Shown piece by piece: positions 48,571 to 57,413 of a stretch of DNA of 64,000 nt. Within the stretch, counting starts at the first letter, position 1; each line of letters opens with the position of its first letter. The position numbers were made by a program, and so were the translations under genes. The notes under the pieces are model-generated. The model was not told the origin of the DNA and made no database searches. It saw only the letters and a program-made list of their open reading frames with translations. This DNA is from Vibrio syngnathi. Its GTDB lineage: Bacteria > Pseudomonadota > Gammaproteobacteria > Enterobacterales > Vibrionaceae. The stretch spans positions 744,001-808,000 of the forward strand of contig NZ_CP017916.1 of the NCBI RefSeq assembly GCF_002119525.1. The letters run 5' to 3'.

Positions 48571-51310
48571 GGTGAACCTCATGAATATGGTTTTTGTTGA
48601 TATTAGAATGAGTGGGTTTGAACAATCTTAATCTGTTGGCATTGCTGACTACGGTGATTGATGACATCGCCATCGCAGCGCCTGCAACGACAGGGCTAAG
48701 TAAAAATCCGAAGAATGGATAGAGCACACCAGCCGCAATTGGAATACCTAACGAGTTATAGATGAAGGCACCAAACAGGTTTTGCTTCATATTTCTCACG
48801 GTCGCCTGGGATAGCTCTATCGCATTACTCACAGACAGTGGCGACGAGTTGAGCAGCGTCATTTGCGCACTTTCAATCGCCACATCACTACCACTGCCCA
48901 TTGCGATTCCTATATCCGCTTGAGCAAGAGCGGGTGCATCGTTAATACCGTCTCCTACCATGGCAACGCTCTTATATTGTTGTTGAAGCTGAACAATATG
49001 CTGAGCTTTCTGCTCTGGAAGCACTTCCGAGATAACCTCGTCGATACCGACGTTTTTACCTATTGCTTGAGCCACAGAGTCGTTGTCGCCCGTTAATAGT
49101 ACGGTGTGAATTCCGGCGGATTTTAGTTGAGCAATGGCTTGTTTGCTATCTATTTTTAACGAGTCTGAAATGCCAAATATGCCTTCCAGTTTTTGATCGA
49201 TTACAACGAAGATGGGTGTCCATGCTTGTGTACGACAAAGCTCGATGAAATCCGCGCCAATGTCTGTATTGACACCTAATTGGGTTAGGAACTTAAGTGA
49301 GCCAACTTGCACGTTCTTGCCGTTAATTATTGCCTGTACCCCAAGCCCTCGTTGGTTTTCAAATTCGCTGTGGGGTAGTGCTGAAACTTGTAAGCTCTCA
49401 GCATATTGGCAAACGGCTTTCGCTAATGGGTGTTCTGACCCTACCTCTACCGAATAGGCGTAAGCCAGCAGTTCTTGTTCTGATAAGTCGCCATAAAAGG
49501 CCTGCTGAACGGTTGGCTTACCTTGGGTTAGGGTGCCTGTTTTATCAAATACGACAGCATCGATTTTGCTTGCAGATTGCAACACATCGGCATCCTTGAT
49601 CAGAACACCAAACTCAGCGGCTTTGCCCACGCCGACAGTAATAGAGAGCGGTGTCGCTAAGCCCAGGGCACATGGACAGGCGATGATCAGTACAGTGGTT
49701 GATACCACGAGCATGTAACTTGCACTCGGTTGTGGTCCAACAAAAAACCAAACTAGGGCGGCAATGGCTGCGATCGCGACCACAACAGGTACGAAAATGG
49801 CAGAGATAGAGTCGGCAAGCTTAGCAATCGCAGGCTTGCTGCTTTGTGCTTGGCGAACCATCTGAATGATTCGAGCCAGCATGGTGCTTGAACCAATTCC
49901 TGTCGCTTCAATAACTAAGCTACCATCACCATTGATGGTACCAGCAGAAACGCCATCATTAATTGATTTAACGTTGGGAAGTGGTTCGCCAGTCAGCATC
50001 GATTCATCGATATAAGATTCGCCAGATACCACGACACCATCGACAGGGACTTTTTCTCCCGGTTTCACTCGAACTTGCATACCGACTTGAATGGCTTCTA
50101 CAGCGATGGTTTGCTCTTTACCATCGACGATAACCACAGCCTTCTGAGGTTGTAAATTAATCAGTGCCTGCAAAGATTTGGTGGTGCGTGCCTTGGCTTT
50201 AGCTTCAATGTAGTGACCCAAAGAAATAAGGCCAACAATCATTGCACTCGCTTCAAAATAGACATGGCGTGATGGTTCTGGGAACCATGATGGAATCAGC
50301 ACAACCAGCATTGAATAGAACCATGCCGCGCCCGTACCTAGAGCGACCAAGGTATCCATGGTTGCACGCTTGTGCATCAGTGATTGCCAAGCGTTAGTAA
50401 AGAAGCTGCGTCCTGAGGTCGCAAGCAGTATCAAACAGACGACTCCGACCAACCCCCAAGCCAATTGGTCATTAAATGTAGCAATGGTCATGCTGCCACC
50501 GAACAGACCCCACGCCATCAGCGGAGCTCCGATAACCAGCGCACTTACTGAATTCTTTAGGAAAGCTTTTTGGGTACGAAGTTGTTGCTCTTGCTGTTTT
50601 TGTTGTTGAGTTGCCGCGTCATCAACGAACTCGGCACCGTAACCTGCGTTTTTCACCGATTCTATTAGCGCGCTCTCGATGACGTCACGTGTTTCAGATG
50701 TGAAGACCAAGGCTGTCTGTTCAGCGAGGTTGATCTGAGCTTGGTCGACGAACTCATTCTTTTTCAGCGCTTTCTCTACCGAAGAAACACAACTCGCACA
50801 CGTCATTCCCTCAAGAACAAGGTGATAGGTATATTGGCTAGCAGCAGGTTTATCTTGTGTCGGTTCCACTGACGCTGTTTTTTTATCGTCTTCTGATTCT
50901 TTATTAGATAAAGGCTCATTAATTTCAGAGTAAGGAGTCGCGTGATAACCCACACTTTCGATTAGCTCAATAAGCTCGGGTTCTGAAAGCAGAGTCACCA
51001 CCGACAATTCATGTTTGCTGATTTCTAGGTCTGAGGTTTGCTCGGTGTGTTCAAGTACTTGGGTCAGTTTATTCACGCACTTACCGCAGCTAAGGCCGGA
51101 TAGCGAAAGGTGCAGTATATTACCCATGGAATAACCGAGGGTCATTAACTGTTCACTGAGTTGAACGTAACTAAATGGAGTCGAAATATCGATGTACGTC
51201 GGCGATATGTTGTTGATCGTCGTATTATCGAGAACGTCAAACAATGTGCGGACTTTCTTTGCACAACCCATGCAATTTAAGCCGTTGAGCGCAGTTGTGT
51301 AATGGTTCAT
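48560..51310 (-). CDS. copA: Cu(I)-translocating P1B-type ATPase
   Basis: Exports cuprous ions across the inner membrane. It has 916 residues. There are three CxxC metal sites: C13/C16, C75/C78 and C171/C174, the first two in short divergent HMA-like domains and the third (MTCASC) canonical. The transmembrane Cu site CPC is near residue 547, the phosphorylated Asp is in DKTGTLTQ near 588, and [10 protein letters not shown] follows. The frame could be read from 51373, but that lies upstream of the promoter. The ATG at 51310 has GGAG and sits about 22 bases after the predicted transcript start. Confidence 0.97.
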   Translation of the reverse strand: MNHYTTALNGLNCMGCAKKVRTLFDVLDNTTINNISPTYIDISTPFSYVQLSEQLMTLGYSMGNILHLSLSGLSCGKCVNKLTQVLEHTEQTSDLEISKHELSVVTLLSEPELIELIESVGYHATPYSEINEPLSNKESEDDKKTASVEPTQDKPAASQYTYHLVLEGMTCASCVSSVEKALKKNEFVDQAQINLAEQTALVFTSETRDVIESALIESVKNAGYGAEFVDDAATQQQKQQEQQLRTQKAFLKNSVSALVIGAPLMAWGLFGGSMTIATFNDQLAWGLVGVVCLILLATSGRSFFTNAWQSLMHKRATMDTLVALGTGAAWFYSMLVVLIPSWFPEPSRHVYFEASAMIVGLISLGHYIEAKAKARTTKSLQALINLQPQKAVVIVDGKEQTIAVEAIQVGMQVRVKPGEKVPVDGVVVSGESYIDESMLTGEPLPNVKSINDGVSAGTINGDGSLVIEATGIGSSTMLARIIQMVRQAQSSKPAIAKLADSISAIFVPVVVAIAAIAALVWFFVGPQPSASYMLVVSTTVLIIACPCALGLATPLSITVGVGKAAEFGVLIKDADVLQSASKIDAVVFDKTGTLTQGKPTVQQAFYGDLSEQELLAYAYSVEVGSEHPLAKAVCQYAESLQVSALPHSEFENQRGLGVQAIINGKNVQVGSLKFLTQLGVNTDIGADFIELCRTQAWTPIFVVIDQKLEGIFGISDSLKIDSKQAIAQLKSAGIHTVLLTGDNDSVAQAIGKNVGIDEVISEVLPEQKAQHIVQLQQQYKSVAMVGDGINDAPALAQADIGIAMGSGSDVAIESAQMTLLNSSPLSVSNAIELSQATVRNMKQNLFGAFIYNSLGIPIAAGVLYPFFGFLLSPVVAGAAMAMSSITVVSNANRLRLFKPTHSNINKNHIHEVHHDS

Positions 51311-51338
51311 ATCGATACTCCAATTCTCATCTACGCCT

Positions 51339-51369
51339 AACATAAACCTTCCCGTAAGGGTAAGGTCAA
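51339..51369 (-). promoter_or_regulatory. CueR-type copper-responsive promoter of copA
   Basis: On the minus strand TTGACC, a 19-base spacer, then TATGTT. The spacer holds the palindrome ACCTTACCCTTACGGGAAGG(T) at 51346-51366. A MerR-family dyad inside an over-long 19-bp spacer is the diagnostic layout for CueR activation by Cu(I). Confidence 0.9.
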
Positions 51370-51559
51370 ACATAAATTCAAGAATTTGATCTTAGTGGTG
51401 CATTAGCTGGTGGATTCAATTTGGGAATGAGAGAGGGGAATAAAGAATGTGCGACTATAATCTACAGGCTAATACCATCGATTTGCTACTTTGAAGACGT
51501 AATTAGTCTTTCAATAACAGCTTTCGTACAACAACAGTGCATTAATCATTCACTACTGA

Positions 51560-51594
51560 TTGTAGATTTAAGCGGTGGTGATAAAATAGCGCCC
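51560..51594 (+). promoter_or_regulatory. gltX promoter with GC-rich discriminator
   Basis: TTGTAG (51560-51565), a 16-base spacer, TAAAAT (51582-51587), then AGCGCCC. The -35 is weak, but the -10 and the discriminator resemble those of growth-rate-controlled genes. Confidence 0.55.
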
Positions 51595-51674
51595 AAAATT
51601 TAGTGATATTTTTCTGTTGCAGGCTTTGTAATGGCAATCACTAAAAGAATCACCTACATAATCAAGGTATTTAA

Positions 51675-53102
51675 ATGACGGTTAAAACTCGTTTTGCTCC
51701 TAGCCCAACTGGCTATCTTCACGTTGGTGGTGCACGTACTGCACTTTACTCTTGGCTATTCGCTAAGAACCAAGGTGGTGAATTCGTTCTACGTATCGAA
51801 GACACGGACCTTGAGCGTAACTCTCAAGAAGCGGTTGATGCAATTCTAGAAGGCATGCAATGGATGGGTATGGAATGGGATGAAGGTCCTTACTACCAAT
51901 CTAAGCGTTTTGACCGTTACAACGAAATGGTTGATAAGCTACTTGCTGAAGACAAAGCTTTCAAATGCTATGCGTCTAAAGAGCTGCTTGACGAAATTCG
52001 TGCAGAGCAAGAAGAAAACAAAGAAATGGCTCGTTACGATGCGAACCACCCTAAAATTGTTGCAGCAAACGAAGCAGCAAAAGAAGGTGATGCATGCGTT
52101 ATCCGTTTCCGTAACCCTAAAGAAGGTAGTGTAGTCTTTGATGACCAAATCCGTGGTCGCATCGAAATCTCTAACAGCCAACTTGATGACCTAATCATTC
52201 GTCGTACCGACGGTGCACCAACATACAACTTCGTAGTTGTAGTGGATGACTGGGATATGGGTATTACACACGTTGTTCGCGGTGAAGACCACATCAACAA
52301 CACACCTCGTCAAATCAACATCTATGAAGCACTAGGCGCGCCAGTTCCAACTTTCGCTCACTGTGCAATGATTCTTGGTGATGACGGTGCGAAACTTTCT
52401 AAGCGTCACGGTGCTGTATCAGTAATGCAGTACCGCGATGAAGGTTACCTACCAAATGCACTAAACAACTACCTAGTTCGTTTAGGTTGGTCTCACGGTG
52501 ACCAAGAGATCTTCTCTCAAGAAGAGATGATTGAATTCTTCAGCCTGAACGCAATCAGCAAGTCTGCATCTGCATTCAACACTGAAAAACTACTTTGGTT
52601 GAACAACCATTACATCAAGACTTCTGAGCCTGAGTATGTTGCAAAATACCTGCAATGGCACCTAGATGCACAAAAGATCGATACAACAAACGGCCCAGCT
52701 ATCACTGAAGTGATCAAGCTAGTTGGCGAGCGTTGTAACACGCTTATCGAACTTGCTGAGCAATCTCGCTACTTCTACGAAGATTTCTCTGAGTTTGAAG
52801 CTGGCGCAGCGAAGAAGCACCTACGTGGTGTTGCTAAAGGCCCGCTAGAGCTTGCTCTTGCTAAGGTTGAAGCACTTGAAGAGTTCACTACAGCAAACAT
52901 CAAAGATGGTGTGATTGCAGCAGTATGTGAAGAGCTAGAGATCGGCATGGGTAAAATCGGTATGCCACTTCGCGTAGCAGTAACAGGTGGCGGTCAGTCT
53001 CCTTCTGTTGATGCTGTGATGGAGCTTGTTGGTAAAGAGCGCGTAATCGCTCGCATCAAGATGGCTCTTGAGTTCATCGCAGAGCGTGAAGCTAACGCTT
53101 AA
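51675..53102 (+). CDS. gltX: Glutamyl-tRNA synthetase
   Basis: Class I synthetase charging tRNA-Glu. It has 475 residues. The HIGH-type motif is in [28 protein letters not shown] appears as KLSKRHGA, and the discriminating anticodon-binding domains fill the C-terminal 150 residues. Codon use is strongly biased, consistent with high expression. It converges on the polyene cluster across a shared terminator. Confidence 0.98.
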   Translation: MTVKTRFAPSPTGYLHVGGARTALYSWLFAKNQGGEFVLRIEDTDLERNSQEAVDAILEGMQWMGMEWDEGPYYQSKRFDRYNEMVDKLLAEDKAFKCYASKELLDEIRAEQEENKEMARYDANHPKIVAANEAAKEGDACVIRFRNPKEGSVVFDDQIRGRIEISNSQLDDLIIRRTDGAPTYNFVVVVDDWDMGITHVVRGEDHINNTPRQINIYEALGAPVPTFAHCAMILGDDGAKLSKRHGAVSVMQYRDEGYLPNALNNYLVRLGWSHGDQEIFSQEEMIEFFSLNAISKSASAFNTEKLLWLNNHYIKTSEPEYVAKYLQWHLDAQKIDTTNGPAITEVIKLVGERCNTLIELAEQSRYFYEDFSEFEAGAAKKHLRGVAKGPLELALAKVEALEEFTTANIKDGVIAAVCEELEIGMGKIGMPLRVAVTGGGQSPSVDAVMELVGKERVIARIKMALEFIAEREANA

Positions 53103-53120
53103 TTGAGCTTTTGCTAGATT

Positions 53121-53160
53121 CAAAAAAGGGTCAGTAACTTGGTTACTGACCCTTTTTATT
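53121..53160. terminator. Bidirectional terminator between gltX and the polyene cluster
   Basis: AAAAGGGTCAGTAAC, loop TTG, GTTACTGACCCTTTTT: a perfect 15-bp stem with A and T runs at both ends. Confidence 0.92.
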
Positions 53161-53185
53161 TGTCTTGAGTTTTATCTAACCAAGC

Positions 53186-54409
53186 TCAGATTTTCTTGAA
53201 GATGATTGAAGTGTTGATTCCGCCAAAGGCAAAGTTATTACTCATTACATACTCAACATTCAATTCGCGACCAGAACCTGTAATGTAATCGAGTTTGCCG
53301 CAGCGTTCGTCGATATTCTCAAGGTTTAAGGTTGGGCTGAACCAACCTGAGTGCATCATCTCTAAGCTTAACCAAGCTTCAATTGCGCCACATGCGCCAA
53401 GCGTATGACCAAAGTAGCTTTTCAATGAGCTGATTGGCACTTCACCAAAAATGTTCGCGGTCGCATTACTTTCTGCAATATCGCCTTTATCTGTTGCCGT
53501 TCCGTGCGCCGAAACATAACCAATTTTTTCAGCAGGAAGCTGTGCATCTTTCAGCGCTTTCTCCATACAGATTTGCATGGTTTCCATCTGAGGTTGAGTC
53601 ACATGAGCTGCATCGCAGTTGCTGGCAAAACCGATGATCTCAGCGTAGATCTTTGCGCCACGAGCCACAGCATGTTCATACTCTTCAAGAACAAGTGTAC
53701 CTGCGCCTTCACCTATAACCAGGCCATCGCGCTCACTGTCGTAAGGGCTAGGGGATTTTTCTGGCGTGTCGTTTTTTAAACTGGTCGCAAAAAGGGTATC
53801 AAAAACGGCAGATTCGGTTGGGCATAGCTCTTCACCACCACCGGCAACCATCACGGTTTGGTAACCGTGTTTGATTGCTTCATAGGCGTAGCCAATCGCT
53901 TGGCTTCCTGAAGTACAGGCACTGCTGGTGGGAATCACGCGGCCGCGCAGACCAAAGAACAGGCCTACGTTGACCGCTGCGGTATGTGGCATCATTTGCA
54001 CGTAAGTGGTTGCAGTGATCGCTCGCGTCGATTTCTCGTTAAGCATCACGCCAAATGCACCAACGGCATCAGTACTACCGGTTGAAGAACCGTAGGCAAT
54101 ACCGGTTTCGCCATTAGTCAAAACGTCGTGGCCAATCAAGCCTGATTGTTCTAACGCGTTTTCGGTGGCAACGGTTGCTAGACGAGATACACGGCCCATA
54201 CCACGCACTTGCTTGCGCTTATAGTGTTTAGGCAGTTGAAAGTCGTCAATAGGTGCAGCAAGCTTGGTGTTGAGGCCGTCGTACTGCTCAAAGCTTGGCA
54301 TGTACTGGGTCGCATTTTTACACGCTTTCAGTTTTGGCTCGATGTGCTGCCAATCGTTGCCAAAAGCGGTAACGCCTGACATGCCAGTTACAACAACGCG
54401 GCGGGTCAT
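53186..54409 (-). CDS. Beta-ketoacyl-ACP synthase (FabF-like), aryl-polyene cluster
   Basis: 407-residue type II ketosynthase with the full Cys-His-His triad: C165 in SSACTSG, H302 in SAHGTATD and H335 in FGHTLGA. It is homologous to FabF but lies with a dedicated ketoreductase, dehydratase and second ketosynthase, the set that builds conjugated polyene chains in aryl-polyene clusters. It is the last gene of the operon. Its ATG overlaps the ketoreductase stop by four bases. Confidence 0.92.
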   Translation of the reverse strand: MTRRVVVTGMSGVTAFGNDWQHIEPKLKACKNATQYMPSFEQYDGLNTKLAAPIDDFQLPKHYKRKQVRGMGRVSRLATVATENALEQSGLIGHDVLTNGETGIAYGSSTGSTDAVGAFGVMLNEKSTRAITATTYVQMMPHTAAVNVGLFFGLRGRVIPTSSACTSGSQAIGYAYEAIKHGYQTVMVAGGGEELCPTESAVFDTLFATSLKNDTPEKSPSPYDSERDGLVIGEGAGTLVLEEYEHAVARGAKIYAEIIGFASNCDAAHVTQPQMETMQICMEKALKDAQLPAEKIGYVSAHGTATDKGDIAESNATANIFGEVPISSLKSYFGHTLGACGAIEAWLSLEMMHSGWFSPTLNLENIDERCGKLDYITGSGRELNVEYVMSNNFAFGGINTSIIFKKI

Positions 54410-55131
54410 ACTAAGCCTCCATTAACTGAAATCACTTGGCGAGTTACGTAGCCGGCAATATCCGACATTAGGTAGCTGACTAGGCCTGCTACTTCTTCTG
54501 GTTCACCCATGCGGCGTAATGGAACTTGAGGCAGCGCATGCTCTTTTACATGCTCATCAACCATCCCGGTATCGATTAGACCAGGAGCGACACAGTTTAC
54601 CGTTATCTTGCGTTTTGCGAGCTCTAGAGCCAGAGACTTAGTTGCGCCAATCACACCTGCTTTTGCTGCGGCATAGTTGGTTTGACCGCGGTTACCCATG
54701 ATGCCTGATACCGACGCTAGAGTGATGATGCGACCGCCTTTGCGCTTTTGAACCATTGGCATTACGCACGGGTGCAGTACATTGTAGAAACTGTCTAGGT
54801 TGGTGTGGATAACGCCATCCCACTCTTCTTCAGTCATGGCTGGGAAGGCCGTATCGCGAGTAATCCCCGCATTGTTCACCACGCCATAGTAAGCGCCATA
54901 CTCAGCAATATCAGCCTCAAGTATTTCGCGACACTCGCTGCGGTTGCTGATGTCAAACTGGATAAGACGCCCAGCGCCACCCAGATCAGTAATTGACTTC
55001 AAAGTATTTTCTGCACCTTGCTTGTCACCCATGTAGTGAACGGCGATTTCAAATCCGTCTGTCGCGAGTTGAATAGCGATCGCTTTACCAATGCCTTTGC
55101 TGGCACCTGTAACTAAAACCTGACGGGTCAT
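54406..55131 (-). CDS. 3-ketoacyl-ACP reductase (FabG-like), aryl-polyene cluster
   Basis: 241-residue short-chain dehydrogenase. The NADPH motif is GASKGIGKA, the NNAG block is VVNNAGITRD, the catalytic Ser lies in LASVSGIMGN, and Tyr-Lys is in YAAAKAG. It reduces the beta-keto group in each polyene extension cycle. It overlaps both neighbours by four bases, so it is translationally coupled. Confidence 0.92.
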   Translation of the reverse strand: MTRQVLVTGASKGIGKAIAIQLATDGFEIAVHYMGDKQGAENTLKSITDLGGAGRLIQFDISNRSECREILEADIAEYGAYYGVVNNAGITRDTAFPAMTEEEWDGVIHTNLDSFYNVLHPCVMPMVQKRKGGRIITLASVSGIMGNRGQTNYAAAKAGVIGATKSLALELAKRKITVNCVAPGLIDTGMVDEHVKEHALPQVPLRRMGEPEEVAGLVSYLMSDIAGYVTRQVISVNGGLV

Positions 55132-55592
55132 GATGGGCTCCTAGTTTTCATTTCTTGTAATTTTTGTTCGGTTGGTACATAGACATTGAGCTGGCATTGA
55201 GCCACTAGCTCGCCTTGGTCTTCGACTCTGGCGGTAAATACTGCCATACCGCTGTCTTCCATGAGTTGTTCAGCATAGATATCAAGGGTTTGACCTTGAG
55301 TAAACTCATCACAAAGTGACTTATAGCGACGAGAACCTAATAAAAAACCGATTGGGGGAATGGTGCCATTTTTCAGCGCATGATACCCAGACCATGCAGC
55401 AACAGATTGCGCCATAAACTCGATACCCACATAAGCAGGTACGGTTTGAGATTCGGTGTTAAAGAACAGGTTGTGCGCGCCAATGTCGACCTGGCAGTGA
55501 ATCGATAATGCCTCAACGTTGATAGCTCGATCGATTAATATCATCGGATCATCGTGTGGGAGAAGTTGGTCTACAGAAGGGATATCAGTCAT
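55128..55592 (-). CDS. Hotdog-fold 3-hydroxyacyl-ACP dehydratase, aryl-polyene cluster
   Basis: 154-residue FabA/FabZ-like hotdog protein. The catalytic His is in LLPHDDPMILID (about residue 13) and the partner Glu in VGIEFMAQSVAAW. In aryl-polyene clusters this type of dehydratase leaves the double bonds in place, which gives conjugation. It overlaps the ketoreductase by four bases and the second ketosynthase by eight. Confidence 0.88.
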   Translation of the reverse strand: MTDIPSVDQLLPHDDPMILIDRAINVEALSIHCQVDIGAHNLFFNTESQTVPAYVGIEFMAQSVAAWSGYHALKNGTIPPIGFLLGSRRYKSLCDEFTQGQTLDIYAEQLMEDSGMAVFTARVEDQGELVAQCQLNVYVPTEQKLQEMKTRSPS

Positions 55593-56784
55593 TTATTACA
55601 CCAAAAATCAGGCTAATGTTGTTGCCACCAAAAGCGAACGAGTTGCTTAAGATGTTCTTTACTTTAAGTTTCTGGGGACAGTTTACCAAATCAATCTCAA
55701 TATCTTCAGCTTTATACTGACATTTTTGTAAGGGGAGTGGTAAGTCATATTTTAGAATATGCCACGCAATTGCAGCCTCTATCGCACTTGCCGCTCCAAG
55801 AGTATGTCCTGTTAGAGGCTTGGTTGAACTGACGGGAACCTTGTTTGAGAAAATACGATAGATGGCTTTGCTTTCCATTGAGTCATTGAGTGGGGTTGCG
55901 GTGCCATGGGCATTAATATAACCGATGTCTTCTGCTTGTAACTGTGCAGAATATAACGCCTTTCTCATTGCTTGTTCTGCGCCGTTACCTTCTGGATGGG
56001 GTGCAGAAATATGGTGTGCGTCGGAGCTATCACCGCAACCCAGTAGGGCGATGTTCGAAGTACTTTGAGTTGCATCAGTAGCGGTTGGTTTTGTCTTGCT
56101 AAGCAACATGAATGCCGCAGCTTCTCCGATGTTGATGCCATCACGCTCGGCGCTAAAGGGCTTACAATATGTCGTTGATAGTGCTTCAAGACCATGAAAG
56201 CCATTGAGCGTCAGTTTACACAGTGTATCGACACCGCCAACCAATACAGCATCCGCCATTCCAGAATCTAACAAACGTTGGGCAGTAATAAATACACGGC
56301 CACTTGATGAGCAAGCGGTCGAGATCGCGTAGCTTGGCCCTGTTAAAGAGCAGTGTTGGCTGATGAACTCCGATACATTACCAAGCTCTTGTTTTGAATA
56401 GTGGAAACCTTCGGGGAAAGAGCCATGGTCGAGTTTGTGTTTAAACGCCGTTTCGCCATCAGAAATACCAGAAGTGCTTGTGCCGATGACTACAGCAATC
56501 CTATCTGCGCCATATTGTGATTTTGCTTGTTCAATAGAATCTTTTATTTGATTAACAGCCGATAACGCCAGTTGATTGTTGCGAGTGGCGTATTTCGTTT
56601 GAACTGATGAAATTTCTGGTAAATCTCCCGCGACCTTACCAACGACCGTCGGCTTACCGTCGTTTAGCATGTCGCTCACTTCAATCATATTGGAGTCGCA
56701 TTGATTGCTGAGGCAGCTATGAATGTCAGCAACGCTTGAGCCTAATGCGGAGTGGAAACCACAGTCTTGGATATAAATAGGCAT
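55585..56784 (-). CDS. Second beta-ketoacyl-ACP synthase, aryl-polyene cluster
   Basis: 399-residue ketosynthase, clearly divergent from its operon partner but with an intact triad: C158 in STACSSSG, H293 in NAHGTATP and H327 in LTGHTLGA. Because the active Cys is present, it is a working condensing enzyme and not a chain-length factor. It may act in initiation on the aryl starter or in a subset of elongations; which one is not visible. It is five bases after the DUF3261 gene. Confidence 0.9.
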   Translation of the reverse strand: MPIYIQDCGFHSALGSSVADIHSCLSNQCDSNMIEVSDMLNDGKPTVVGKVAGDLPEISSVQTKYATRNNQLALSAVNQIKDSIEQAKSQYGADRIAVVIGTSTSGISDGETAFKHKLDHGSFPEGFHYSKQELGNVSEFISQHCSLTGPSYAISTACSSSGRVFITAQRLLDSGMADAVLVGGVDTLCKLTLNGFHGLEALSTTYCKPFSAERDGINIGEAAAFMLLSKTKPTATDATQSTSNIALLGCGDSSDAHHISAPHPEGNGAEQAMRKALYSAQLQAEDIGYINAHGTATPLNDSMESKAIYRIFSNKVPVSSTKPLTGHTLGAASAIEAAIAWHILKYDLPLPLQKCQYKAEDIEIDLVNCPQKLKVKNILSNSFAFGGNNISLIFGVIND

Positions 56785-56789
56785 AATGT

Positions 56790-57413
56790 TCAGCTCTTAC
56801 TTGGGTTATCGACAATCGTTGAGTTCAACGTTTGAATGGTGATGGTGTAGCCTTGAATCAAATGCTTGAAAACAATATTGCCCGTGGTTTTGTGTGCTCC
56901 GGGCTCTGCTTGGTAATCAATTTCAATGATTGCCTGTTGGTTTTCATCAAACACGGTGCGGCTGTTGTCTGTATCGACCAAATGCCAACCGATGCCTTGC
57001 AGAGGCTGAGCCCATGCTTCAATTGGCCATAGAGTCAGCATTAAATTAAATAACACCTGCTCAGGTTGCGGCAGGGTTGCGCCAAGACCGGACAGAACTT
57101 GAGTCTCAATGGCTTGGTTTTGGTATTGCAGCGATAAGATGCGCGTTCCCCAAGAGGAAAAGCCCGCTAACACGACTTTATCTGGTGTGACTTCGACTTG
57201 AACAGGCAGTTGCTGTGTATCGTCTTGCCATGTTGCGCTGATCAGTTGGCTCGCCGCAAATGAGTATCCCAGTTCAGCAGGCAGCGGCAAGGCTAGCTCG
57301 GTGTCTTTGTCGATTGCGACACTTGCACCTGTAGGCTGTTGAGACACCATCGAACAAGCGCTGAGTAATAAGCTCAATCCAACGGCTAGCGCTGCCTTGA
57401 TTGTTTTGTTCAT
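56790..57413 (-). CDS. DUF3261 family lipoprotein, aryl-polyene cluster
   Basis: 207-residue lipoprotein: signal peptide LAVGLSLLLSAC with lipobox LLSAC. The mature part has predicted beta-structure (ISATWQDDTQQLPVQVEV, VLAGFSSWGTRILSLQY). DUF3261 proteins occur in aryl-polyene clusters next to MMPL exporters and LolA-like proteins, so an outer-membrane acceptor role is inferred. The ATG overlaps the exporter stop by four bases. Confidence 0.85.
   Translation of the reverse strand: MNKTIKAALAVGLSLLLSACSMVSQQPTGASVAIDKDTELALPLPAELGYSFAASQLISATWQDDTQQLPVQVEVTPDKVVLAGFSSWGTRILSLQYQNQAIETQVLSGLGATLPQPEQVLFNLMLTLWPIEAWAQPLQGIGWHLVDTDNSRTVFDENQQAIIEIDYQAEPGAHKTTGNIVFKHLIQGYTITIQTLNSTIVDNPSKS

Larger units (their letters stand above)
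51311..51674. other. copA/gltX intergenic region
   Basis: A 364-base divergent region with the copA CueR-type promoter at one end and a likely gltX promoter near the other. The middle 180 bases show nothing recognisable. Confidence 0.6.

Noticed and set aside
51311..51373. Longer copA start
   Set aside because: The codons lie within and upstream of the CueR-type promoter, so they would not be transcribed from it.
51421..51603. 60-codon frame between copA and gltX
   Set aside because: It runs through the predicted gltX promoter, with no family match or convincing ribosome binding site.
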